Shown piece after piece: positions 26,109 to 33,199 of a stretch of DNA of 64,000 bases (within the stretch, counting starts at the first letter, position 1; each line of letters opens with the position of its first letter). Position numbers and translations under genes: made by a program. The stretch comes from Runella slithyformis DSM 19594 (GTDB taxonomy: Bacteria; Bacteroidota; Bacteroidia; Cytophagales; Spirosomataceae), in contig NC_015703.1 of assembly GCF_000218895.1 (NCBI RefSeq), forward strand, positions 1,673,501-1,737,500, written 5' to 3'. Under the pieces are notes generated by a model that was not told the origin of the DNA, did no database searches, and was given only the letters and a program-made list of their open reading frames with translations.

Positions 26109-26996
26109 ATGAAACCGCCTATCGTATTACAGCAGGAACGTGATTTTGGACAGAAAATCAATGTAACCGTTGAATTCATCATCCAAAATTTTAAGCCGTT
26201 GATGCTTTCACTTTTGTACATTGCGGGCCCGCCGGCGCTCATCGGAGGCTTTTTTATGGGAGCTTACCAGTCCAATATGATCACCCTCCAACAGCGGATT
26301 CTGAAGCCCGAAAGCGGCGACAGCGCTCTGGCAGGCATTTATTCCATGGGGTCTTCCATGCTCCTACTGGCCCTTTTTTTAGGGGCCGCCGGTCTGGCGG
26401 CTACGCTCACAGTGAATGCTTATTTGATTGAATACGAAAAAGGAAACCGCAGCATTACTCCCGAAACCATCTGGAGTCGGGTGAAAGAATACATCGGTAA
26501 AGGAATCGGATTCAGCATTGTGATGGTGGCATTTGTAGTTGTTGCCACGATGTTTTTTATTATTCCCGGCATCTATGTCGGCATAGTACTCTCGCTTATG
26601 TATATGGTAATGATGCGCGAAAACCTTGGCTTGGAAGCCACATTCCGGCGGTGTTTTTACCTGATAAACGATAAATGGTGGTCTACCTTCGGGCTGCTCA
26701 TCATCATGGGAATCATCTCGGGTATTCTGGGCTACGTATTTCAGATTCCGTCGATGATCATTACGTTTTCCTCCATTCTCCAAATCGGCGACGGCATCAA
26801 TGACTTCTGGACCACCGTGAGCGGTGTCATTGCAACCGTCGGCTCGGTGCTGGTACGCTCTTTGGTGCTGGTAGCCATCGGTTTTCAATATTATAATTTA
26901 GTGGAACGCCGCGACGGTTCGGGCATTTTGGGAGCCATTGACGACATCGGCAAAAATGATACCCCGAGAATCGACCGCCGCGAAGAAGAGTTTTAG
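26109..26996 (+). CDS. Multi-pass membrane protein of unknown function
   Basis: The 295-aa product has about six hydrophobic segments, the first near LMLSLLYIAGPPALIGGFFMGAY and the central ones around FSIVMVAFVVVATMFFIIPGIYVGI. The PGIYVGIVLSLM pattern followed by an ENLGLEATFRRCFYLINDKWW segment is reminiscent of the membrane domains seen in glycerophosphoryl-diester-phosphodiesterase-type and DUF975-like proteins. The C-terminus is cytoplasmic and acidic. I infer a role with SpoIIM because the gene follows it by 35 bp in the same direction and such membrane proteins are frequent in the RDD/SpoIIM module. A 10-bp inverted repeat follows the stop. Confidence 0.7.
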   Translation: MKPPIVLQQERDFGQKINVTVEFIIQNFKPLMLSLLYIAGPPALIGGFFMGAYQSNMITLQQRILKPESGDSALAGIYSMGSSMLLLALFLGAAGLAATLTVNAYLIEYEKGNRSITPETIWSRVKEYIGKGIGFSIVMVAFVVVATMFFIIPGIYVGIVLSLMYMVMMRENLGLEATFRRCFYLINDKWWSTFGLLIIMGIISGILGYVFQIPSMIITFSSILQIGDGINDFWTTVSGVIATVGSVLVRSLVLVAIGFQYYNLVERRDGSGILGAIDDIGKNDTPRIDRREEEF

Positions 26997-27001
26997 CCGG
27001 C

Positions 27002-27050
27002 ATCCCAAGCGGCATTCCATCGCCTGATTTTCGCGGTTCACGCTTGGGAT
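27002..27050 (+). terminator. 10-bp inverted repeat after the SpoIIM operon
   Basis: ATCCCAAGCG (27002-27011) pairs perfectly with CGCTTGGGAT (27041-27050), loop 29 nt. It separates the SpoIIM operon from the kinase gene. The tail TATTTTG gives only a modest T tract. Confidence 0.5.
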
Positions 27051-27147
27051 CACGTATTTTGTCCAGTAAAGCCAGGGTTCGGAAGCTTTATTTCAGACAT
27101 TGCGCCCTGATCGTACAACGTATTATGCTTCAAACCGTTATCGGTAC

Positions 27148-28584
27148 ATGAAATCGGCCTCACGCGACCAAATCTATGAAGACCTCCAAAAGGCGCATAC
27201 CAACTTCCGAAAAACCGAGCTGGCAGGCGTTGACTTGAGCGGATTAGACTTATCGGGGGCCGATTTCCGATTTTCGGAGCTTTCAGGGGCTAATTTCAGT
27301 CATTCGATCTTACGAAAAACAAACCTGAGCTTTTGCAACCTCAACGATACCAATTTTGAAAATGCCGATCTGACCGATGCCAATCTGAGTTTTTCGTCGT
27401 TGGCGGGGGCCAATCTCACCAACGCTAAGATCGCCGGGGCCCGTTTTAATTTTTCGGGCATCAGCCAACGCAACCCAACCGATCGTTTTGCATCCCTTAC
27501 GCATTTTTTGTACCGCACGGGCTGGTTTGGCACGGTGATCGGTATTTTTATCGGTGCGTTCATTTACTACGGAGTCAGTGCGGTCATTTTTTTTACCCAC
27601 CGGATCTTTACCGCTTCAGATCCGCTGCTGGCGATGCTCAACCAATACATTGTCGGCAATAATATTTCGGGCGGCATCATTACAGTTCTTATCACGAATT
27701 GGCTCTCCGGTACCTTGGAACGATATTTCAAAGCGGCATGGGTGCAGCATTTGGTGCTGTCGTTCATTTCAGGAACGGGTTACCTGGCCTTAACGACCTT
27801 TTCGTATTTTCAATTCGGCAATAAAATTATTGGAGACGTATTAGAGAAATTTCCCAATCAGATCACCCAAAGTGCCCCTTGGTACGTATATGCGTTATGT
27901 CCCATCTTTGTCGCCAATGTATTTCATTATTTCCAAAAACAGGGAAAGCGACTTACGCTCAAAATCACCGAGCAGGAACTTCAATTGTCAGAACTGGAAA
28001 AATCAAAAACCAAAGCCGAGCTGGAAGCGCTCCAGGCAAAGATCAACCCTCATTTTCTGTACAATTCTCTCAACAGTATCGCAAGCCTCGTCCATATAGA
28101 CCCCGACAAAGCCGAGCAAATGACGCTGCTGCTTTCAAAATTGTTTCGGTACGTGACCAATAAAAATGCGGATTACTTTGACACACTGGCCAATGAATTG
28201 GAAATGGCGGCCACGTACCTTGAAATTGAGCAGGTGCGTTTCGGCGATCGCCTTTCCTTCAAAATCATCGTTCGGGACGAATCCCTCAAAAACGTACCAG
28301 TACCGCGCTTTCTGATTCAGCCGGTTGTAGAAAATGCCGTTAAACATGGCATTGCGCGCATTGCCGACCGCGGTGTCATTGAAGTCAGGGTAACGAAAGA
28401 ACAAAACCTGTTGCGCATTACGGTACACGATAACGGGCCTGCTTTTCCCGAACCTATCAGCGGCGGCTACGGATTACAGAGTATTCAAAACAAACTCAGG
28501 CTCTTATACGGCGACAAAGCCGCCTTATCCCTTCAAAATCTTCCCGTCAAACAAGTTATTCTCGACCTGCCTTTGAAGCCATGA
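27148..28584 (+). CDS. Pentapeptide-repeat/LytS-type sensor histidine kinase
   Basis: The 478-aa product fuses three parts. Residues of about 18-105 are pentapeptide repeats of the A(D/N)LXX type (DLSGLDLSGADF, GANFSH, NADLTDANLSF, GANLTNAKI), which form a right-handed quadrilateral helix. Four membrane helices follow. Then comes a coiled coil and a His_kinase (LytS/YehU) domain with the phospho-acceptor in INPHFLYNSLNS (His302), the N box PVVENAVKHG and glycine box GGYGLQSIQNKL. Such kinases normally sit beside a LytTR response regulator, but none is here. I chose the ATG at 27148 over a TTG 48 nt upstream. The repeats lie before the membrane segments, so they are probably cytoplasmic, as is the kinase. 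Confidence 0.9.
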   Translation: MKSASRDQIYEDLQKAHTNFRKTELAGVDLSGLDLSGADFRFSELSGANFSHSILRKTNLSFCNLNDTNFENADLTDANLSFSSLAGANLTNAKIAGARFNFSGISQRNPTDRFASLTHFLYRTGWFGTVIGIFIGAFIYYGVSAVIFFTHRIFTASDPLLAMLNQYIVGNNISGGIITVLITNWLSGTLERYFKAAWVQHLVLSFISGTGYLALTTFSYFQFGNKIIGDVLEKFPNQITQSAPWYVYALCPIFVANVFHYFQKQGKRLTLKITEQELQLSELEKSKTKAELEALQAKINPHFLYNSLNSIASLVHIDPDKAEQMTLLLSKLFRYVTNKNADYFDTLANELEMAATYLEIEQVRFGDRLSFKIIVRDESLKNVPVPRFLIQPVVENAVKHGIARIADRGVIEVRVTKEQNLLRITVHDNGPAFPEPISGGYGLQSIQNKLRLLYGDKAALSLQNLPVKQVILDLPLKP

Positions 28585-28616
28585 TTGGTAAGTCGTAAAA
28601 TAAAAGCCTAATTTTG
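28585..28616 (+). promoter_or_regulatory. Candidate promoter of the RluA-family gene
   Basis: TAATTTTG at 28609-28616 matches the -7 consensus, with TTG at 28585-28587 21 nt upstream. The start codon lies about 100 nt downstream. Between them CGTGTC (28650-28655) and GACACG (28666-28671) form a small hairpin followed by a T-rich run, which may end transcription from the kinase gene. Confidence 0.4.
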
Positions 28617-28722
28617 TGGTAATTCATTTCATAACGCACCGGTTTGAGACGTGTCCGGAATTTTCGACACGCTTCTTTTGGTTTCTGTTTTATTCTCCCA
28701 CAATCCCAGTTCACCTCCGTAA

Positions 28723-29445
28723 ATGACGAAATTTGATTTTAAAGATTTGATATTGTTTGAAAACGAAGATTACATCGTTATCAACAAACCGCCGCACGTA
28801 GCCACGATCAATGAGCGCACCGCCGACAAGTCGGTCAGTATCCTGCGGATGGCGAAAGAATACAGTTTTGATGCGCAGGTAGGACACCGCCTGGACAAAG
28901 AGACCTCCGGCGCATTGGCCATTGCCAAAAACCCCGAAGCGTATCGGCATTTGGCCATGCAGTTTGAGCATCGCGAAGTCACCAAACGCTACCATGCGGT
29001 GGCTAACGGCCTGCACGATTTCGACAGCATTTCGGTATTTTTGCCTATTTCCCCCCTCAAAGACGGCACAGCAGTTAAGATAGACCGTCAAAAAGGCAAA
29101 GCTGCCGAAACCGTTTTTTTTACGCTCAAAGCCTTTCGTCGGCATACCTTGGTGGAATGCATTCCCATCACGGGCCGTATGCACCAGATCCGTATCCACT
29201 TACAATGCCTCAAAGCACCCATCGTGTGCGACCCGACCTACGGTGGTGCCAATGTGCTTTTATCTACGTTAAAAAGGGATTACAAATTAAAGCAGGAAAC
29301 CGAAGAACGTCCCATCATGCAACGGGTGGCTCTGCACGCATTTTCACTTTCGTTTCGGTTGATGAACGGCGAAACCATCAAAGTAGAAGCCCCTTATCCC
29401 AAAGACTTTGCGGTATTGGTGAAATTGCTGGAGAAGAACAGCTAA
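28723..29445 (+). CDS. RluA family pseudouridine synthase
   Basis: RluA-type enzymes convert uridine to pseudouridine in rRNA or tRNA. The 240-aa product has the catalytic aspartate in HRLDKETSG (motif II), motif I in YIVINKPPHVATI, and the C-terminal ITGRMHQIRIHL motif. It lacks the N-terminal S4 RNA-binding domain of RluC/RluD, so it is closest in layout to RluA or to the short Bacteroidetes paralogues; the modified position cannot be told. The insertion at LKRDYKLKQETEERPIMQ is typical of those. It is a single gene with its own promoter and shares a strong bidirectional terminator with the convergent glyA gene. Confidence 0.93.
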   Translation: MTKFDFKDLILFENEDYIVINKPPHVATINERTADKSVSILRMAKEYSFDAQVGHRLDKETSGALAIAKNPEAYRHLAMQFEHREVTKRYHAVANGLHDFDSISVFLPISPLKDGTAVKIDRQKGKAAETVFFTLKAFRRHTLVECIPITGRMHQIRIHLQCLKAPIVCDPTYGGANVLLSTLKRDYKLKQETEERPIMQRVALHAFSLSFRLMNGETIKVEAPYPKDFAVLVKLLEKNS

Positions 29446-29450
29446 AAAAA

Positions 29451-29483
29451 CAGCAGGCAGCCATAAAATATGACTGCCTGCTG
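29451..29483. terminator. Strong bidirectional terminator between RluA-family gene and glyA
   Basis: CAGCAGGCAG (29451-29460) and CTGCCTGCTG (29474-29483) pair perfectly; after one mismatch the stem continues with CATA and TATG, loop AAA. On the minus strand it is followed by TTTTTTT, on the plus strand by ATATATATT. Confidence 0.9.
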
Positions 29484-29508
29484 ATATATATTACTAATAA
29501 AATAGTTC

Positions 29509-30795
29509 TTATAAATACAACGGCACTTTTGCCATCCAGTTGTTTACTTCCTGTTTTACCGCTTCGATCTTAGCGTCGTTTTCGGCATTCATCAATACGG
29601 TATCCATCAGGTCTACGATGCGCTCCATGTCGGCTTCTTTGAGGCCGCGAGTGGTCATGGCGGGGGTTCCGACACGCATTCCCGAGGTGACCATCGGCGA
29701 TTTGGTATCAAACGGCACCATGTTTTTATTGACCGTAATATCGGCTTTGATCAGCGTGTTTTCGGCCAATTTGCCTGTCAGGCCCTTAGAACTTAAATCA
29801 ATCAGCAGCAGGTGGTTGTCGGTACCTCCCGAAATGATTTTATAGCCTTTCTCAACAAACGCGGTGGCCATGGCCTGTGCATTTTTGCGCACCTGCACGG
29901 CATATTCGGCATAATCATCGCTTAATGCTTCCCCAAAAGCCACGGCTTTAGCTGCGATCACATGCTCCAACGGCCCGCCCTGCGTACCCGGGAATACCCC
30001 CGAATCCAGCAAAGACGACATCATACGAATCTCTCCTTTGGGCGTAGTGATTCCGAAGGGGTTGGCAAAATCATTGCGCAGCATGATCACCCCGCCGCGC
30101 GGACCGCGCAGGGTTTTGTGCGTAGTAGTGGTTACGATATGGCAATGTTCCAGCGGATCGTTCAATAAACCTTTGGCAATCAGGCCGGCCGGGTGTGAAA
30201 TATCCGCCAAAAGAACCGCCCCTATCTGATCGGCAATGGCCCGCAGACGCACATAATCCCAGTCACGGCTGTAGGCCGAAGCACCGCAGATGATCATTTT
30301 AGGACGCTCTTTCAGGGCAGTGACCTCTACTTTATCCCAATCGATCAAGCCGGTTTCCTGCTCCACTCCGTAAAAGAATGGCTGAAAATATTTACCCGAA
30401 ATATTGACCGGCGACCCGTGCGTCAGGTGACCGCCGTGTGCCAGATTGAAACCTAAGATTTTATCACCGGGTTGCAGGCACGCCAAAAAAACGGCGGTAT
30501 TGGCCTGTGCGCCTGAGTGGGGCTGTACATTGGCCCAGGAAGCACCAAACAATTCTTTGAGACGATCAATTGCAATCTGTTCGATCTGATCCACTACCTC
30601 GCAGCCACCGTAGTAACGTTTGCCGGGCAAGCCCTCGGCGTACTTATTGGTCAACACGCTTCCCTGTGCTTCCATTACCTGCTGAGAAGTAAAGTTTTCG
30701 GAAGCAATCAGTTCAATACCCGACTCTTGACGGTGGTGTTCTTTGGCGATCAGATCAAATATTTGGGTGTCGCGCCCTGTTGTCGTAGCAACCAT
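29509..30795 (-). CDS. glyA: Serine hydroxymethyltransferase
   Basis: GlyA is a PLP enzyme that interconverts serine and glycine while charging tetrahydrofolate with a one-carbon unit, the main source of 5,10-methylene-THF for purine and thymidylate synthesis. The 428-aa product has all the family marks: [13 protein letters not shown] at the N-terminus, [17 protein letters not shown], and the PLP lysine in [14 protein letters not shown] (Lys227). Length is normal. It is transcribed alone, with a consensus -7 element 51 nt upstream and a strong terminator 26 bp past the stop. Confidence 0.97.
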   Translation of the reverse strand: MVATTTGRDTQIFDLIAKEHHRQESGIELIASENFTSQQVMEAQGSVLTNKYAEGLPGKRYYGGCEVVDQIEQIAIDRLKELFGASWANVQPHSGAQANTAVFLACLQPGDKILGFNLAHGGHLTHGSPVNISGKYFQPFFYGVEQETGLIDWDKVEVTALKERPKMIICGASAYSRDWDYVRLRAIADQIGAVLLADISHPAGLIAKGLLNDPLEHCHIVTTTTHKTLRGPRGGVIMLRNDFANPFGITTPKGEIRMMSSLLDSGVFPGTQGGPLEHVIAAKAVAFGEALSDDYAEYAVQVRKNAQAMATAFVEKGYKIISGGTDNHLLLIDLSSKGLTGKLAENTLIKADITVNKNMVPFDTKSPMVTSGMRVGTPAMTTRGLKEADMERIVDLMDTVLMNAENDAKIEAVKQEVNNWMAKVPLYL

Positions 30796-30845
30796 TGGAT
30801 TTACAATTTGGGATTTACGAAATACAAAATGGGGAAATGTTTGCG

Positions 30846-30853
30846 CAAAGGTA
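30846..30853 (-). promoter_or_regulatory. Candidate -7 element for glyA
   Basis: On the minus strand this reads TACCTTTG, a full TAnnTTTG match, 51 nt before the glyA ATG. No clear TTTG lies at the expected -33 distance. Confidence 0.5.
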
Positions 30854-30900
30854 CAAAGACGCGTTAAAACTTACAGCGTTATTCTGTAAACCTTTGAAAT

Positions 30901-31476
30901 TCATATCAACTTAAACGACATTCGGTGGTGCTGACACGGCCCGAACTCTTCAATGGCCCGTCGATGAATCGGCGTAGGATAGCCCACATTCTGCGCCCAG
31001 CCGTAGTGCGGAAACTCTTCCGAAAGGCGCTCCATGAGATCGTCACGGTAGGTTTTGGCCAAAACGGATGCTGCCGCAATACTCATAAATTTTGAATCCC
31101 CTTTGATGATACAGGTATGAGGCAAAAACGGATACGGCGTAAAGCGATTTCCGTCGACCAACAAATGCTCGGGGCGCAGCGTCAGTTGATCTACGGCACG
31201 GTGCATGGCCAGAAAACTCGCCCTCAAAATGTTGATCTCATCAATTTCCCCGTTGGAGACTTCCGCTACGGCCCACGCCAAGGCTGCTTCAGCGATCTCA
31301 TTGCGCAATTGATTTCGCTGCGCTTTGGTCAGTTGCTTGGAATCATTGAGCAAAGGGTTCAGGTAGTGTTTAGGTAAAACAACGGCCGCCGCCACTACGG
31401 GGCCCGCCAGGCATCCGCGGCCTACTTCATCCAGCCCTGCTTCAATGAGATGCGGATGATAAAAAGGTTGCAGCAT
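30901..31476 (-). CDS. rnhB: Ribonuclease HII
   Basis: RNase HII cleaves the RNA strand of RNA-DNA hybrids and single ribonucleotides misincorporated in DNA. The 191-aa product carries the catalytic carboxylates: Asp-Glu in AGLDEVGRGCLAGP, Asp in LLVDGN, and the Asp in IIKGDSKF that starts the last catalytic stretch, followed by ASVLAKTYRD. Length is normal. It is divergent from the polysaccharide-export operon, with about 160 bp between starts, and lies 105 bp before glyA on the same strand. Confidence 0.95.
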   Translation of the reverse strand: MLQPFYHPHLIEAGLDEVGRGCLAGPVVAAAVVLPKHYLNPLLNDSKQLTKAQRNQLRNEIAEAALAWAVAEVSNGEIDEINILRASFLAMHRAVDQLTLRPEHLLVDGNRFTPYPFLPHTCIIKGDSKFMSIAAASVLAKTYRDDLMERLSEEFPHYGWAQNVGYPTPIHRRAIEEFGPCQHHRMSFKLI

Positions 31477-31575
31477 GTTGTTTTCGGAAGATAAAACGTT
31501 TCATAATAGAACAGACTTTCCCGGCCAAATAAACGTATATAATCGCAGGTCAGCCTTCCTGTGTCTGCGGGCAAT

Positions 31576-31606
31576 TTTGGTCCGGCGGGCAATTTACTTA
31601 ATTTTG
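31576..31606 (+). promoter_or_regulatory. Consensus Bacteroidota promoter of the polysaccharide-export operon
   Basis: TTTG at 31576-31579, a 19-nt spacer, and TAATTTTG at 31599-31606 match both elements and the spacing of the primary sigma-factor (sigma-ABfr type) consensus exactly. Transcription should begin near 31613, about 26 nt before the first ATG. This is the clearest promoter in the window. Confidence 0.78.
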
Positions 31607-31638
31607 TTTCGAGGTTATATCTCCTCTCCTTTTTTGCC

Positions 31639-32427
31639 ATGCGCTTAACATTCTTATTTATACTCTTTTGTTTTCAGGTTTTGGCCCAAAAAAGTGCCCC
31701 GGATACCCTAAAAACGAATCAAACTATCATTACCAATCATTTTGGCCTCCCAAGAGATACTTCAGTGTATCGGATCAAAATCGGTGATAAACTCCGCATT
31801 CAAAACCTGAATGCCCTTGAGATCATTTACCCGCAGGGAGGAAACCTCTCGGTAGGAACCTCCCCCATGACGAACGGGCAAGCAGGGAGCTCACCGGCAT
31901 ACGTGGCAACGGTAGACTTAAAAGGCCAAATCATTTTGCCCCAAATAGGAAGAGCCAAAGTAGCCGGGCTCACCAAAGCGGAAGTGGTGGCAGAAATAGA
32001 ACGACGCTATGAACAACTCATCAACAACCCCGTTTTTGACGTTGAAATCATCAATCTACGCATCAAAGTGCTTGGAGCCGTTTCCCGGCAGGGAGTCATT
32101 ATATTGGAAGAAGAAAAAATTACCCTTGGTGAAGTCATTGCCCTATCCGGTGGCATTGACTTTACTACCGCCGACAACACCATAAAACTGATTCGTACCC
32201 GCTCCGGTATGCAGCAGGCAATAAACTACGACGTTCGAAATTTAAACGACCCTACTGTAGCCAACATCCCGATTTTTGACGGTGATTACGTTTTTATACC
32301 CCCATCCAAAAGCAGTTTACAGGTAGTAAAAACCCAAAAGATATCCAGTATTCTCCAACCGGTAGCACTGACCCTTAATGCGATAGCGATCTTATTGGGT
32401 CTTTACATAACCATCAGCAGGAATTAA
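31639..32427 (+). CDS. Polysaccharide biosynthesis/export protein (Wza-like)
   Basis: Wza-type proteins form the outer-membrane channel for capsule or exopolysaccharide export. The 262-aa product has a signal peptide (RLTFLFILFCFQVLAQ) with signal peptidase I character: no lipobox cysteine follows, unlike classical Wza. A Poly_export domain begins at YRIKIGDKLRIQNLNALE, followed by an SLBB-type domain with INLRIKVLGAVSRQGVI and LGEVIALSGGI. A C-terminal hydrophobic helix, LTLNAIAILLGLYITISRN, could be the membrane-spanning part. The ATG at 31639 fits the promoter and signal peptide; the frame is open upstream from a GTG at 31561. It is first of three genes with the phosphatase and kinase. Confidence 0.88.
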   Translation: MRLTFLFILFCFQVLAQKSAPDTLKTNQTIITNHFGLPRDTSVYRIKIGDKLRIQNLNALEIIYPQGGNLSVGTSPMTNGQAGSSPAYVATVDLKGQIILPQIGRAKVAGLTKAEVVAEIERRYEQLINNPVFDVEIINLRIKVLGAVSRQGVIILEEEKITLGEVIALSGGIDFTTADNTIKLIRTRSGMQQAINYDVRNLNDPTVANIPIFDGDYVFIPPSKSSLQVVKTQKISSILQPVALTLNAIAILLGLYITISRN

Positions 32428-32432
32428 TCATC

Positions 32433-33179
32433 ATGGCTTTATTTTCGTTTTTAAAAGGTCCCAAAAGCAACCCCTCACTGCCCCTGTCGCTGGCGAGTTT
32501 GGAGAGCGATTGGCACTGCCATGTACTCCCGGGAATTGATGATGGCTGCCAAAACGAAGCTCAGAGTTTGGAAATGCTGTTGTGTTATACAGCGATGGGC
32601 ATCAAAAAAATAGTGGCAACCCCTCACGTACGGGCCGATTTTTATAAAAATACCCACACAACTATCTCCGCAGCCTTTCAAAAAGTACAGCATCTTATTC
32701 AAACGCATAACCTGCCGTTGCTCATGGAAGCATCAGCAGAGTACTATGCCGATGAGAATTTTTTCCAACTCATCACTGAGAATCAATTAATGCCCATTGA
32801 TAATCAATACATTTTGTTTGAATTGCCCATGCAAAACCCCGGTTTGTGGGGAACTAAAATGATAGAAATGCTTCAAAAAAAAGGCTATACCCCGCTGTTG
32901 GCGCATCCTGAGCGCTATCGGTATTGGCACAATAAACCGCAGGAATGGAGCCTTTGGAAAAACACCGGTGTGTGTTTTCAGCTTAATCTTTTATCACTGA
33001 CGGGTTATTATGGGGCCGCTGAACGCCGGGCCGCCGAACAACTGCTCGAAGCAGATTATATTGATGCCGTCGGAACGGACGCCCACGGGGTGCGGCATTT
33101 GCAAAAATTAAATGAATTGACGCAAAATTCTCTCTTTGACAACCTACAACAATTACCTTTGCTCAACCGGTTGGGCTAA
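32433..33179 (+). CDS. CpsB/YwqE-type PHP tyrosine phosphatase
   Basis: This family of metal-dependent PHP phosphatases removes phosphate from the tyrosine kinase that controls polysaccharide chain length. The 248-aa product shows the metal-binding motifs in order: SDWHCHVLPGIDDG near residue 25, VATPHVR, LLAHPERYRYW, and AVGTDAHGVRH near the C-terminus. There is no signal peptide, consistent with a cytoplasmic enzyme acting on the kinase tail. It begins 5 bp after the Wza-like gene and ends 20 bp before the Wzc-like gene, so the three are one operon. The N-terminal extension MALFSFLKGPKS is typical of Bacteroidetes members. Confidence 0.92.
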   Translation: MALFSFLKGPKSNPSLPLSLASLESDWHCHVLPGIDDGCQNEAQSLEMLLCYTAMGIKKIVATPHVRADFYKNTHTTISAAFQKVQHLIQTHNLPLLMEASAEYYADENFFQLITENQLMPIDNQYILFELPMQNPGLWGTKMIEMLQKKGYTPLLAHPERYRYWHNKPQEWSLWKNTGVCFQLNLLSLTGYYGAAERRAAEQLLEADYIDAVGTDAHGVRHLQKLNELTQNSLFDNLQQLPLLNRLG

Positions 33180-33199
33180 AAAGTTTTGGTGACGCCTCT

